64,000 bases of DNA from Methylobacter sp. (GCF_030680395.1 NZ_JAUXVR010000011.1:1-64000); one strand, 5' to 3'; numbered from the stretch's first letter, positions 45,525 to 55,722 are shown. Notes: generated by a model not told the origin, from the letters alone. A program made the numbers and translations.

Positions 45525-47033
45525 TTGATGATGCAAAGAAAACCTCTTGCCAATGTTGCTGTCAGTCATACACTCAGCTTAATTGTCGCCGGTGGCTTTT
45601 ATATAGGCGGCTGCGGTACTGTTCAGGCGGTTGAAAAGAAAAAATACAGCAAACCGCCGTTTACCGTCTTTTCCAGCCAAATGCAGGATGCCTTACTGGG
45701 ATCGGACAAATACGAAAAACCGGTCTGGAATCTGCACGATACACTGAACCTGCCGAAATGGCTGTCTCTGTCGGTGGAACAGCGCACCCGCTACGAAACC
45801 ATGGACGGCAGTTTCAAGGCCGGCGGCAAAGGCCGCGACCAACAAATTCCGTTGCAAACCGACGTATTCCTGGAGGCGCGCTTCAATCATCTACGCGCTG
45901 GAGCCGAGTTTCTGGATGCACGGCAGTTCGGCGCCGATAGCGGTTCCGGGATCAATAACACCCACGTAGACGAGGCTGACTTTATCCAAGGTTATCTGGC
46001 CTGGGCCGATCAGAACGTAGCCTACAGCGGTCTGGGAGCGGAAGTCATCGTCGGTCGTCAATCGCTTAATATCGGTAGTCGCCGGTTGATTGCCAGAAAC
46101 GCGATGCGCAACACCATCAATAGTTTCGACGGCATGCGGCTACGTTTGCTCGATTATAACAACTGGCAATTCAATGCTTTTGTGACCAAACCGGTCGGCC
46201 GCTATCCGAATAATTCGGCGCAACTTCTTGATGGCTTCCACAGTTTCGATGAACCGGAATACCAAACCTGGTTTTCCGGCGGAATCCTGGAAAAATACGA
46301 CATCGCCAAGGGCATTAACGCCGAATTATATTTGTACCATCTAGACGAAGGCGACCGCAAACGCAGCCAGACTGCCAACCGGCGCTATTTCACGCCCGGC
46401 ATGCGATTTTATATGAAACCGGCCAAAGGCGCATTCGACTTTCAAACCGAAACCATCGGCCAATTCGGCACGGTGCGTTCATCGACCGCCGCCAACAATA
46501 GCACGGATTTAGACCATTCCGCCTGGTATCAACACCTGGACGTCGGTTACACCTTTGCTATGCCCTGGTCGCCGCGTTTGGCGCTGGAATACGATTACGC
46601 CAGCGGCGATCACGACCCCAACGACAGAAAAGATCAGCGTTTCGATACCCTGTTCGGAGCAAGGCGCTTCGAGTTCGGTCCGACCGGCATTTACGGCGCC
46701 TTTGCCCGCAGCAATATCAATACGCCGGGCTTGCGCTTAACCGCCGAGCCGCGAAGCGATGTGCAGCTTGGCCTCAGTCACCGGCTCTACTGGCTGGCGG
46801 AGGATAAGGATAGTTGGACCTCAGCCAATCTGCGCGATACCACGGGTAGAACCGATAACTTTATCGGCCAGCAACTCGAACTGACAGCTCGCTGGGATTT
46901 CAACAGCAGCCTGAATTTCGAAACCGGCTGGGCGCATCTGTTCAAAGATACTTTCGCCAAGGAAACCACCAATGCGCCAACTAATAAGGATGACGTCAAT
47001 TATGTCTATGTACAAAGCCTGTTGCGTTTTTGA
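45525..47033 (+). CDS. AlgE-type (alginate export family) outer-membrane porin linked to molybdate uptake
   Basis: 502 residues. The N-terminal signal region (hydrophobic LIVAGGFYIGGCGTVQA) is followed by alternating aromatic beta strands and a C-terminal Phe (QSLLRF), the hallmark of an outer-membrane barrel. The sequence fits the alginate-export/AlgE-like porin family, but no alginate gene is near. It is the first gene after a ModE operator and precedes modA, so passage of molybdate across the outer membrane is the natural inference. A 224-bp gap with a hairpin separates it from modA. Confidence 0.8.
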   Translation: MMMQRKPLANVAVSHTLSLIVAGGFYIGGCGTVQAVEKKKYSKPPFTVFSSQMQDALLGSDKYEKPVWNLHDTLNLPKWLSLSVEQRTRYETMDGSFKAGGKGRDQQIPLQTDVFLEARFNHLRAGAEFLDARQFGADSGSGINNTHVDEADFIQGYLAWADQNVAYSGLGAEVIVGRQSLNIGSRRLIARNAMRNTINSFDGMRLRLLDYNNWQFNAFVTKPVGRYPNNSAQLLDGFHSFDEPEYQTWFSGGILEKYDIAKGINAELYLYHLDEGDRKRSQTANRRYFTPGMRFYMKPAKGAFDFQTETIGQFGTVRSSTAANNSTDLDHSAWYQHLDVGYTFAMPWSPRLALEYDYASGDHDPNDRKDQRFDTLFGARRFEFGPTGIYGAFARSNINTPGLRLTAEPRSDVQLGLSHRLYWLAEDKDSWTSANLRDTTGRTDNFIGQQLELTARWDFNSSLNFETGWAHLFKDTFAKETTNAPTNKDDVNYVYVQSLLRF

Positions 47034-47130
47034 CGGATTGATAAACCGACGAACCTGATAAGTTAGCCGCGTTTGACAGCAGGGCAATAAATTACCGGCA
47101 CATTGGATTATGCTCAGGACGATGCGAGTA

Positions 47131-47163
47131 AGACCTTCCAGGTTTTTAAAACCTGGAAGGTCT
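47131..47163. repeat. Palindrome between porin and modA
   Basis: AGACCTTCCAGGT and ACCTGGAAGGTCT arms around TTTTAAA. A relative with the same arms lies at 28723-28753 in the ape operon. It could terminate or weaken transcription from the porin gene into modABC. Confidence 0.8.
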
Positions 47164-47257
47164 GGTGTACCTAGCTCGAATAACGTTTCAGGCAACCTGG
47201 CTTACAGGATTTATAAAATCGAAATAATTCTCATCATTTAAATTATTGGAGAATTTT

Positions 47258-48028
47258 ATGTTATATCAGCACCTTTTTTGCTCTATCCTCGCCGCATGGC
47301 TGATTTTGCTTGCACCTTCTACCTGGGCCGCAACTACGCTGGTCGCCGTCGCCTCGGATTTCACTAAACCGATGACCGAAATCGCCGCCGCTTTTGAAAA
47401 AACCACCGGCCATAACGCCAAGCTGTCGTTCGGTTCCTCCGGCAAGGCTTTCGCGCAAATTCAAAGCGGCGCGCCGTTTGAAGTCTATTTGTCGGCCAGC
47501 GAAAAATACCCGCTGGAACTGGAAAAATCCGGTTTCGCGGTTATCGACAGCCATTTTGTTTACGCTATCGGCAGACTGGTGTTGTGGTCGGCTACACCCG
47601 GCTATGTTGACGCTCAGGGAGAAATTTTGAAAACCGGCACTTTCAAACACATTGCCTTGGCCGATCCCAGCCATGCGCCCTACGGTGTGGTGGCAGAGGA
47701 CGTAATGAAAAGTCTGGGCGTATTAGACAAGCTGCGTCCCTTGTTCGTAATGGGCGAAAACATCTCGCAAACCTTTCAGTTTATTAGCACCGGCAATGCC
47801 GAGCTGGGTTTTGTGGGACTGGCGCAAGTCATTGATGTTAATAGCGGAAAAATCGGTAGCGGTTCGGGCTGGATCGTACCGGATAATCTGCATAGTCCAT
47901 TCCGGCAAATGGCCGTGTTGCTGAAAACCGGCGTCGAAAACCCGGCGGCGCTTGCCCTAGTGGATTTTCTTAAATCGCCCACAGTATCGGCGATTATCGA
48001 AAAATACGGTTTTGGTTTGCCTCAATAA
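47258..48028 (+). CDS. modA: Molybdate-binding periplasmic protein
   Basis: 256 residues from the ATG at 47258 (GGAG six bases upstream; the frame opens at a TTG at 47246). The signal peptide ends near STWA. The mature protein starts TTLVAVASDFTKPM, as usual for ModA, and contains the SFGSSGKAFAQIQSGAPFEVYLSA ligand region. It binds molybdate or tungstate for the ModBC transporter. The stop is 13 bases before the modB start. Confidence 0.94.
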   Translation: MLYQHLFCSILAAWLILLAPSTWAATTLVAVASDFTKPMTEIAAAFEKTTGHNAKLSFGSSGKAFAQIQSGAPFEVYLSASEKYPLELEKSGFAVIDSHFVYAIGRLVLWSATPGYVDAQGEILKTGTFKHIALADPSHAPYGVVAEDVMKSLGVLDKLRPLFVMGENISQTFQFISTGNAELGFVGLAQVIDVNSGKIGSGSGWIVPDNLHSPFRQMAVLLKTGVENPAALALVDFLKSPTVSAIIEKYGFGLPQ

Positions 48029-48041
48029 TAGGAAAATACTT

Positions 48042-48728
48042 ATGTTAAGCCCCGCCGATCTCGACACGCTGATCTTAACCTTCAAAGTGGCCAGTACCGC
48101 CACCTTGCTGATGCTGCTGTTCGGCACCCCATTGGCTTGGTGGCTGGCCCGAACGCACTCCGCATGGAAAGGCGTCATCAATGCCGTCGTAGCATTGCCG
48201 CTGGTGCTGCCGCCGACGGTATTGGGCTTTTATCTACTGGTGCTGATGGGCCCGGCCGGAACCATCGGCAAATTCACAACTTGGCTGGGATTGGGCACCT
48301 TGCCATTCACCTTTCCGGGATTGATAGTGGCGTCGGTGCTGTATTCGTTGCCGTTTGTCGTGCAGCCGTTGCAAGCCTCATTCAACGCCATCGGCGAACA
48401 GCCTTTGGAAGCGGCGGCAACCTTGCGCGCAGGCCCTCTGGATACTTTTTTCAGCGTCGTCGTGCCGCTAGCGAAACCCGGCTTCCTGACTGCTGCTATT
48501 TTAGGTTTCGCCCACACCGTCGGCGAATTCGGCGTAGTGCTGATGGTCGGCGGCAATATTCCGGACAAAACCCGCGTCGTGTCGGTGCAAATCTACAACC
48601 ATGTCGAAGCGCTGGAATATGCGGAAGCTCACTGGCTGGCCGGGGTGCTGCTGCTGTTCTCATTTAGCGTATTGCTGGTGCTGTACACCGTGCTAAAAAC
48701 GCACCCCGTCGCCCATCCCCTTAAGTGA
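48042..48728 (+). CDS. modB: Molybdate ABC transporter permease
   Basis: 228 residues with about five transmembrane helices and the EAA loop (EQPLEAAATLRAGPLDTFFSVVVPLAKPG). The ATG at 48042 with AGGA upstream is preferred to the earlier TTG frame start at 48012 inside modA. Inner-membrane channel of ModABC. The stop region overlaps the modC start frame (GTGA). Confidence 0.95.
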   Translation: MLSPADLDTLILTFKVASTATLLMLLFGTPLAWWLARTHSAWKGVINAVVALPLVLPPTVLGFYLLVLMGPAGTIGKFTTWLGLGTLPFTFPGLIVASVLYSLPFVVQPLQASFNAIGEQPLEAAATLRAGPLDTFFSVVVPLAKPGFLTAAILGFAHTVGEFGVVLMVGGNIPDKTRVVSVQIYNHVEALEYAEAHWLAGVLLLFSFSVLLVLYTVLKTHPVAHPLK

Positions 48729-48733
48729 TAAAC

Positions 48734-49810
48734 ATGACCACAATTCAAGCCCGCTTCCAACTCGATTACGGCGACTTTAAACTGGACGTCGACTTAAAGC
48801 TGCCCGGCACCGGCATTACCGTGTTATTCGGCCATTCAGGCTCCGGCAAAACCACGCTGCTGCGCTGCATCGCCGGACTGCAACACGCGCCTCAGGGTAA
48901 GCTGGCAATCAACGGCAGTATTTGGCAAGACAGCGAACGCGGCCTGTTCTTGCCCACCCATAAACGCTCACTAGGCTATGTGTTTCAGGATGCCAACCTG
49001 TTTCCGCATTTAACGGTGCGGGATAACCTGCATTACGGCTTGAAGCGGATTAAGCAAAATTCAGGCACGGTCAAACTGGAGCACACCATTGAACTATTGG
49101 GCATCGGTCAGTTAATGGAGCGCATGCCGGAACGCTTGTCCGGCGGCGAACGACAACGGGTCGCCATTGCCCGCGCATTGGCGCTCAATCCTGAAATATT
49201 GTTGATGGACGAGCCGCTGGCGTCGCTGGACTTCAAACGCAAGCAGGAAATCCTGCCGTTTTTAAGCCGCCTGCATCAGCAACTGGACATTCCTGTGCTG
49301 TATGTCACCCATTCCCAACAGGAAGTCGCGCAATTGGCCGACACGCTGGTGATCATGGAAGACGGCCGGGCGCTGGCTTCAGGACCGCTTTCGGAAACGC
49401 AAAGCCGTCTCGACGTGCCGCTGGCGCAAGACCGGGAAGCCGCCACGGTTTGGCAGGCGACCGTCGCCGAACATGAAGCCGACTATCATCTGACCCGCGT
49501 CGCCTTTGCCGGTGGCTCACTTAGCCTACCGGCGGTCGACGCCGAGATCGGCACACCGTTACGGGTACAGATTTACGCCCGCGATGTCAGCATCGCCCTT
49601 GAAGCGCCAACCGCCACCAGCATACTCAATGTGCTGCCCGCGACCATCACCGGCATCGCCGACGGCCGAGATGGTCAAAGCGTGGTGCGGTTGCAAGTCG
49701 GCGATCAGGCGCTGCTGGCGCACATCACCCGCAAATCGGCGTTGTTGCTGGATTTGCAGATCGGCATGGCGGTTTACGCGCAGATCAAGGGTACATCACT
49801 ATTAAATTAA
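48734..49810 (+). CDS. modC: Molybdate ABC transporter ATP-binding protein
   Basis: 358 residues from ATG 48734; a GTG at 48725 overlapping the modB stop is an alternative. Walker A GHSGSGKTT, signature LSGGERQRVAIARA, Walker B ILLMDEPLASLD and a C-terminal TOBE domain that can sense molybdate. It powers import by ModB. Confidence 0.95.
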   Translation: MTTIQARFQLDYGDFKLDVDLKLPGTGITVLFGHSGSGKTTLLRCIAGLQHAPQGKLAINGSIWQDSERGLFLPTHKRSLGYVFQDANLFPHLTVRDNLHYGLKRIKQNSGTVKLEHTIELLGIGQLMERMPERLSGGERQRVAIARALALNPEILLMDEPLASLDFKRKQEILPFLSRLHQQLDIPVLYVTHSQQEVAQLADTLVIMEDGRALASGPLSETQSRLDVPLAQDREAATVWQATVAEHEADYHLTRVAFAGGSLSLPAVDAEIGTPLRVQIYARDVSIALEAPTATSILNVLPATITGIADGRDGQSVVRLQVGDQALLAHITRKSALLLDLQIGMAVYAQIKGTSLLN

Positions 49811-49831
49811 TCAACACCCCGGAGATTCATC

Positions 49832-50260
49832 ATGAAAGTAAGTGCTCGTAATCAGTTTGTAGGTACCGTCAATGAAGTGCTTATCGGCGCGGTTAATGCC
49901 GAAGTTCATGTCGGCCTAAAGGGCGGCGAAACCATCGTCGCCTCCATTACCAAGGAATCCGTCGAAAAGCTGGCGATCAAAACCGGCATTGAAGTTATCG
50001 CCCTGATCAAAGCCCCGCAAATCATCATCGTCACCGATTTCGGCGGCTATCGGCTTTCGGCGCGCAACCAGCTGCAAGGCACGGTAACCCAGGTCAAACC
50101 CGGCGCGGTCAACGCCGAAGTCGATATCGAGTTAAAAGGCGGCGAGCAGGTTGCCGCGACCGTGACCAACGACAGCGTCGAAGCCTTGGGCTTGAGCAAA
50201 GGCAAACCGGCCACTGCGGTGTTCAAGGCTGGTGCGGTGATTCTGGCGGTTGGAAGCTGA
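49832..50260 (+). CDS. mop: Di-domain molbindin (molybdate storage protein)
   Basis: 142 residues made of two TOBE/Mop repeats (about 1-70 and 73-140), each starting SARNQ and containing GAVNAEV and KGGE motifs. Molbindins hold molybdate in the cytosol. It follows modC by 21 bases with a GGAG ribosome site and is the last gene of the unit. In nif organisms such proteins buffer Mo for FeMo-co synthesis, which fits the nif operon 4.5 kb away. Confidence 0.93.
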   Translation: MKVSARNQFVGTVNEVLIGAVNAEVHVGLKGGETIVASITKESVEKLAIKTGIEVIALIKAPQIIIVTDFGGYRLSARNQLQGTVTQVKPGAVNAEVDIELKGGEQVAATVTNDSVEALGLSKGKPATAVFKAGAVILAVGS

Positions 50261-50280
50261 TTAGCCGGAGATAACAACCC

Positions 50281-51141
50281 TTAAAGGGATGCTATCTCTT
50301 TTTTATCTTCGACCGGATAGGACAGTTCTTCGCCGCAGATGCGGCAGTAGTTTGCGTCCGGCTCATGTTCGCTTTTCCGGCACCTCGTACAAATCCGCTT
50401 ATCGGCGCGCGCGCTTTGTTTCCTCATTTCCTGGGATAGTTCGGCGGTGAATATGCCGGTGGGTACGGCGATGATGGCGTAGCCGGTCACCATAACTATT
50501 GCCGAGACGGCTCGCCCCAGATCGGTTTTTGGCGTGATGTCGCCAAAGCCCACCGTGGTCAAGGTTACCACTGACCAATAGATGCTTACCGGTATGTTGG
50601 TGAAGCCATTTTCCGGACCTTCGATCAAATACATGGTCGAGCCGAAAACAACCAGCAAGGTGGAAATGGTAAACAGGAAGATGGTGATCTTGAACCGGCT
50701 GGCCATCAAGGCATTAACAAGCAAATTGGATTGATTGATAAATTGCACTAGCTTCAGGATACGGAATATCCGCAAAACTCTCAGAATGCGAATGACCAGC
50801 AGAGCATGAAAGCCGGGAATGAAAAAGCTGATATAGGTAGGGACTATTGCCAACAAGTCGATAATACCGTAAAAACTGATGATGTATTTGAAGGGTCGGT
50901 GCATGCAGAAGATTCGGAGAATATACTCGACCGTGAAAAACACAGTAAAAAACCATTCCGCTTTAAACAGCTGCTCCCCGTATTGCTGACTGATGTCCGC
51001 AACGCTGTCCAGCACGATCGTCAAAACACTGGCCAGAATAGCAATGATCAGAATGATGTCGAACCAGCGTCCCGTAGGCGTGTTAGCCTGATAAATAACC
51101 TGGTATAAGTTGTGCCGCAATGTTTCTATGCGATCTTGCAT
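50281..51141 (-). CDS. Voltage-gated-type potassium channel with C-terminal zinc ribbon
   Basis: 286 residues from the ATG at 51141 (AGGA nine bases before; the frame opens at a GTG at 51174). Six transmembrane segments are seen, with an arginine-rich S4 (LLVIRILRVLRIFRILK) and the selectivity filter TTVGFGD between S5 and S6. The tail has CTRC...YCRICGEE, a four-Cys zinc-ribbon-like module that is not part of standard Kch channels. It is convergent with mop and unrelated in function to its neighbours. Confidence 0.9.
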   Translation of the reverse strand: MQDRIETLRHNLYQVIYQANTPTGRWFDIILIIAILASVLTIVLDSVADISQQYGEQLFKAEWFFTVFFTVEYILRIFCMHRPFKYIISFYGIIDLLAIVPTYISFFIPGFHALLVIRILRVLRIFRILKLVQFINQSNLLVNALMASRFKITIFLFTISTLLVVFGSTMYLIEGPENGFTNIPVSIYWSVVTLTTVGFGDITPKTDLGRAVSAIVMVTGYAIIAVPTGIFTAELSQEMRKQSARADKRICTRCRKSEHEPDANYCRICGEELSYPVEDKKEIASL

Positions 51142-51404
51142 GTCAATCAATCCTATTATTTTGTTATCACGCACTAGTCAATACGGAAGCTACGAGACTG
51201 CATTATTATTTGGCGTCACGGGGTGGGATATTGCTACTCGGCCCTTTTGGAGCGACATTTTAAGAAGTGTAAGGCTTATTGACAATTTTGGCGCTTTTTA
51301 TGTCGGCAGATCAGAAACAGCGCGGTAAGATGAGTAGAGCAACGCGAAAACCATTGCGTAGATGATTGGTTGTGAGGGGGTTCGGCTATCGCCTTTACCA
51401 CATC

Positions 51405-52715
51405 CTACATGACTGGCAACTGCCGAGCCAGCAGCAATAAAGGATGCTCTACCCCGCCCCCATCGGCATTGAGATAAACTGCACAACCAAAATTACCGCT
51501 AACCACCACATCCGCCGACGAAGCAGCGATGACTTGTTGTTTTAAAGCCCGTAACTGCCCGGCATTATCGGGATGCGTCAGCATGTAGCTGCCGCCTGAG
51601 CCGCAACAGATATTGTTGTCGGCCAATGCGGCAACAGTTAACCCGGGAATTTTTTGCAGCAATGCATAAACGGCTTGCTGGTTTTTGAGGATGTTGCGCT
51701 GGCTGCATGGCTCGTGGACTGCGACTTTCAGCTCGGATGCCGCCAGTTGCAGGTCGTCCGGCCAATGTTCCAGCAAAAATTCATTGATGTCGCCCAAGCG
51801 TTGACGGAACAGTTGCCCCGCTTCATCGTCATTTTGATATTCGCTTAGCATCGCACCGCAACCGGTGGCGGTGTGCAAGACAGCATCGACTTCCAGCGCG
51901 TTGAATACCGCGATGTTGTTGTCGATCAATCCGGCCGCGGATTGGCCGTTATGTTGGTGTATCGCTCCGCAGCAACCTTGTTGCGGCGGCACCAGCACTT
52001 CGTAACCGATTGCATTCAGCAGCTTGAGTGCCGCCAGTAAGGTCTCGCGGTCGAAATGTTCAGCAATACAGCCGGTGAACAGCGCAACACGGCCGCGTTT
52101 CGTGACACTGATCGGATAAGAATCGGCCAATGCCCGCAATGCCGGTTTACCCAGCAAGGCTTCGGCATTCGCCAAATGCAGTTTTTTCAACAATCCGGTG
52201 CTTCGTAACGGTTTTTGCAGACCCGATTTCAGGTAAATAGCCGGCAACGGCATTAACCATGCCCGCCAGCGCTTGTTTTCAATCAGCTTGAACGCCAGTT
52301 TTGCCATCCATTTGTTGAGCATTCCAAAATCCCGCCCACCCTTCGACAAGCTCAGGGCGAACGGGATTTTGTAATGCTCAGCTACGGCTTTTAGGCTTAA
52401 CTGTACCCGAGCCTGATCGAACAACTGCCCGTAAGCCATCCGGCTTGGGCAAACGGTTTCGCAGGCCCGGCATTGTACGCAGTTATCCAGATGCATCCGT
52501 TCTTCCGCGCTGATCGGCTGATTCTCAACCAGTATCTTGCTAATGGTGCGGATGCGTCGGCGTGGGGTTTCTTCGTCGATCTGGAACATGCGAAAGGTCG
52601 GGCAACTAGCGATACAGATGCCGCAACGCATGCATTCCCCTGCATCCGGGATATACGGCCCCGACCCTAGTGGCTCGCCGGGTTCATCGTAGCTCATGTC
52701 CATAAAATCAAACAT
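51405..52715 (-). CDS. GlcF/HdrD-like Fe-S oxidoreductase subunit with in-frame repeat insert
   Basis: 436 residues. Two 4Fe-4S motifs (CMRCGICIASCP at 28-39 and CVQCRACETVCP at 79-90) and two CCG-type domains (QGCCGAIHQ and ICCGSGGSY). This is the layout of the Fe-S subunit of glycolate oxidase (GlcF), but no glcD or glcE flavoprotein gene is adjacent, so the partner and substrate are open. Residues about 108-131 (containing IPFALSLSKGGRDFG) are encoded by a dispersed repeat (52338-52398) also found at 4617. The gene is the third in a tight unit with the SIR2-like and 145-residue genes. Confidence 0.85.
   Translation of the reverse strand: MFDFMDMSYDEPGEPLGSGPYIPDAGECMRCGICIASCPTFRMFQIDEETPRRRIRTISKILVENQPISAEERMHLDNCVQCRACETVCPSRMAYGQLFDQARVQLSLKAVAEHYKIPFALSLSKGGRDFGMLNKWMAKLAFKLIENKRWRAWLMPLPAIYLKSGLQKPLRSTGLLKKLHLANAEALLGKPALRALADSYPISVTKRGRVALFTGCIAEHFDRETLLAALKLLNAIGYEVLVPPQQGCCGAIHQHNGQSAAGLIDNNIAVFNALEVDAVLHTATGCGAMLSEYQNDDEAGQLFRQRLGDINEFLLEHWPDDLQLAASELKVAVHEPCSQRNILKNQQAVYALLQKIPGLTVAALADNNICCGSGGSYMLTHPDNAGQLRALKQQVIAASSADVVVSGNFGCAVYLNADGGGVEHPLLLLARQLPVM
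52338..52398. repeat. Dispersed repeat read in frame inside the GlcF-like gene
   Basis: About 80% identical to the non-coding copy at 4617-4678 in the same orientation. It falls between the second Fe-S motif and the first CCG domain, probably a surface linker, which would explain why the insertion is tolerated. Confidence 0.75.
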
Positions 52716-52722
52716 CTCAGGC

Positions 52723-53160
52723 CTACATTACCTTGGCATAGGCGCGGCGCAACAACTCCATTTCCGCAGGCGGCCTGCCGCGCAGCTCCGGTAGGGTCCT
52801 CATCCGGCAATCCCGGCTTTGCATCAGTTTGTGCGGCGGATCGAGCAGCATGAAGCGCACCATGTGGACGGTGATAATGCCGCCGGGCGCGTCGACTTGC
52901 TCGCTAAACTCAGGTTCGATGCGCAACAGGTCGTTGTCCAGTTGTAAAAGCTGATTGATGTTGTTAACCAGCATGGCCGGATGAGTGCTGACTTTTTCGG
53001 TGATGAACTCTTCAGGCTCCAGTGCGCTGGACAACGCGGGCAGCGGCTCCGGAAAGCAGATGCTGCCGTTGCTGTGCTGGGCGAACAGCATCAAGGCGCT
53101 GATGTCGCCTTTGTAGTAAAGCAGCAGACGATGATGAGTGAATGCGTCGGACTGGGTCAT
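52723..53160 (-). CDS. Protein of unknown function in the SIR2-like/GlcF-like unit
   Basis: 145 residues with no signal peptide or helix and no family I recognise. The C-terminus is basic (RRAYAKVM), and a MVRFMLLDPPHKLMQ segment stands out. Its start codon overlaps the stop of the SIR2-like gene (TAATG) and it ends seven bases before the GlcF-like gene, so the three are certainly co-transcribed. Confidence 0.75.
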   Translation of the reverse strand: MTQSDAFTHHRLLLYYKGDISALMLFAQHSNGSICFPEPLPALSSALEPEEFITEKVSTHPAMLVNNINQLLQLDNDLLRIEPEFSEQVDAPGGIITVHMVRFMLLDPPHKLMQSRDCRMRTLPELRGRPPAEMELLRRAYAKVM

Positions 53161-54011
53161 TAGACAAGTACGGTAGCCAGTAGTTCTTCAACATCCACAT
53201 CCAGGATTTCCAAGCCTATTTTTTTACAATAGCGTATTTCTTTATCGGTCGGATTTTTGTTTAAAACCCAACCTTTTTTCTCTGCCGCGCCGTAAACGAT
53301 GTCGCTCATCACCATGCGTTCCGAATCCCTGTTGAGCGGCACGCCTATAAACAGGTATTGTTTGCCCTTGCGGTACTCTTTAAGGAAATCGGGGATAGCG
53401 AAGCCTCCCATTAGCTCGGTGATGTAATCGACATAATCGGCATCCGAAGCGATGTAGTTGGCTTCCGGCTTGGGCGTACCCAGAGGTTTAAACAAAATGG
53501 GTAATCTGTGGTCGACCTGTTCCTGCGGGATTTCAAAATAATCGCTGCCATCGAAGTGATATATTTTAAAGCGGAACTGGCTGGCGGTGATTCTTGCAAC
53601 ACCGACAATCAGCGTATGCTCTTCATCGGAATAGGTATCTTGCAATTGGGTGTCCCTGTTTATATCGACAACATAAGCAGGCCGCCATTCCGCCAGCCAA
53701 TCATGCACTGACGCGCGCGTATATTGGGTTTCGCCGTATAGCTTGGTGAGAAACTGGCCCAGAAAGTTCCGGCCTCTTTTTAGCTCCTGGTTCATCGCCG
53801 CTCTGGGAAACTCATACATAAGCTTGGGAGCCATCGGGTTGCCGTTATTCATCGCCAAAATCAGGCTATGACTATCGGCAGGCATGGGTGCTCCGGTCAG
53901 TTTATTGGTTGCATCAAAAAGCGCGCCAGGCCCCAGATAAGGTACGACCTTGTTTTCGTACAACCCATCAAGTATTTCAGAAAAATCAGTAGAAGACATT
54001 GCAAACTCCAT
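53160..54011 (-). CDS. SIR2-like domain protein next to the nif operon
   Basis: 283 residues (a start at 53999, MSSTDF, is also possible). The N-terminal VVPYLGPGAL resembles the NAD-binding glycine motif of SIR2_2-type proteins (VVPFLGAGxS). Later stretches AYVVDINRDT, LFKPLGTP and YLFIGVPLNRDSERM sit where sirtuin-like folds have TTN, LHG and the last Rossmann strand. The catalytic Asn and His are not clearly conserved, so it may bind NAD without classical deacetylase or NADase activity. First gene of a three-gene unit divergent from nifH. A nif-related role is inferred from position only. Confidence 0.65.
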   Translation of the reverse strand: MEFAMSSTDFSEILDGLYENKVVPYLGPGALFDATNKLTGAPMPADSHSLILAMNNGNPMAPKLMYEFPRAAMNQELKRGRNFLGQFLTKLYGETQYTRASVHDWLAEWRPAYVVDINRDTQLQDTYSDEEHTLIVGVARITASQFRFKIYHFDGSDYFEIPQEQVDHRLPILFKPLGTPKPEANYIASDADYVDYITELMGGFAIPDFLKEYRKGKQYLFIGVPLNRDSERMVMSDIVYGAAEKKGWVLNKNPTDKEIRYCKKIGLEILDVDVEELLATVLV

Positions 54012-54285
54012 TATTTAAGTAGGTGTATCTTTTTACTTAAGCAATAATTAATCCAGTTTTTACCGATTCATAATAAACAGCGTAACATTATGATTATGAA
54101 ATGATTAAATGATTCTCTCCGAAAACAGGCGGTTGGAATTTTGTTGTGTTTGTAACAATTCTTCTGTTGTTTATGCTATCTACAAACACAAAATCTTCCA
54201 TAAATTAGTATCAACACTTCTATATAGAAGGGTGAACTTTAAGGCAGGCACGAATATTCGATTTAGACTCCAATAGGTGGCATCG

Positions 54286-54536
54286 TCCCTCGCTCCGGCG
54301 TCACAGCCATTAAGTTAATGGATTTTAGCGAGTGCTAGTTCCCAAGCTCCAGCTTGGGAATTCGGTGTGGGAAGCTCCAGCTTCCCGTCTCGCGAAGCTG
54401 GAGCTTCGTCGTCTGGGTTCCCAAGCTGGAGCTTGGGAACCAGCGTAACCTTGCTATCCCTTTGGCACGCACGGCGCGCCCTACTCGATTAACATTTTTT
54501 CTTAACTTAATGGCAGTGACGCACTACGTGGAAACG
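54286..54536. repeat. Composite palindromic element upstream of nifH
   Basis: Outer arms with GTCACAGCCATTAAGTTAA (left, about 54300) and CTTAACTTAATGGCAGTGAC (right, about 54502) belong to the family of the 14399-14570 element. The inner part is instead built from TTCCCAAGCTCCAGCTTGGGAA-type hairpins (54338-54440), also present at 30987. Confidence 0.78.
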
Positions 54537-54652
54537 ATAAAACCATTTGTTGAATAGTTTGTCGTTGGATGCTCTCACATCCCTGCCGGAATGACGGCGA
54601 TATAGCTTGCGTGGATTCCTATGGATATTAGGACAAGGTTAAATAACCATAC

Positions 54653-54668
54653 TGTTACTAAGCTTACA
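54653..54668 (+). promoter_or_regulatory. NifA upstream activator site
   Basis: TGT, ten bases, ACA: the NifA-binding consensus, 97 bases upstream of the sigma-54 promoter, a normal distance. Confidence 0.8.
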
Positions 54669-54743
54669 GAACATAACAAAATGTTTGAAATACAACGCTG
54701 TCCGCTCCCTGCCTAAATAAAAATAATCAATACGATTCAATAA

Positions 54744-55709
<966 letters not shown>

Positions 55710-55722
55710 TAAATGACCAACC

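Noticed and set aside
51405-54011. Reading the trio as a glycolate oxidase glcDEF operon
   Set aside because: Only the GlcF-like subunit is present; the two other proteins show no flavin-binding GlcD or GlcE features.
54354-54557. 67-codon plus-strand ORF upstream of nifH
   Set aside because: Made of palindromic repeat sequence.
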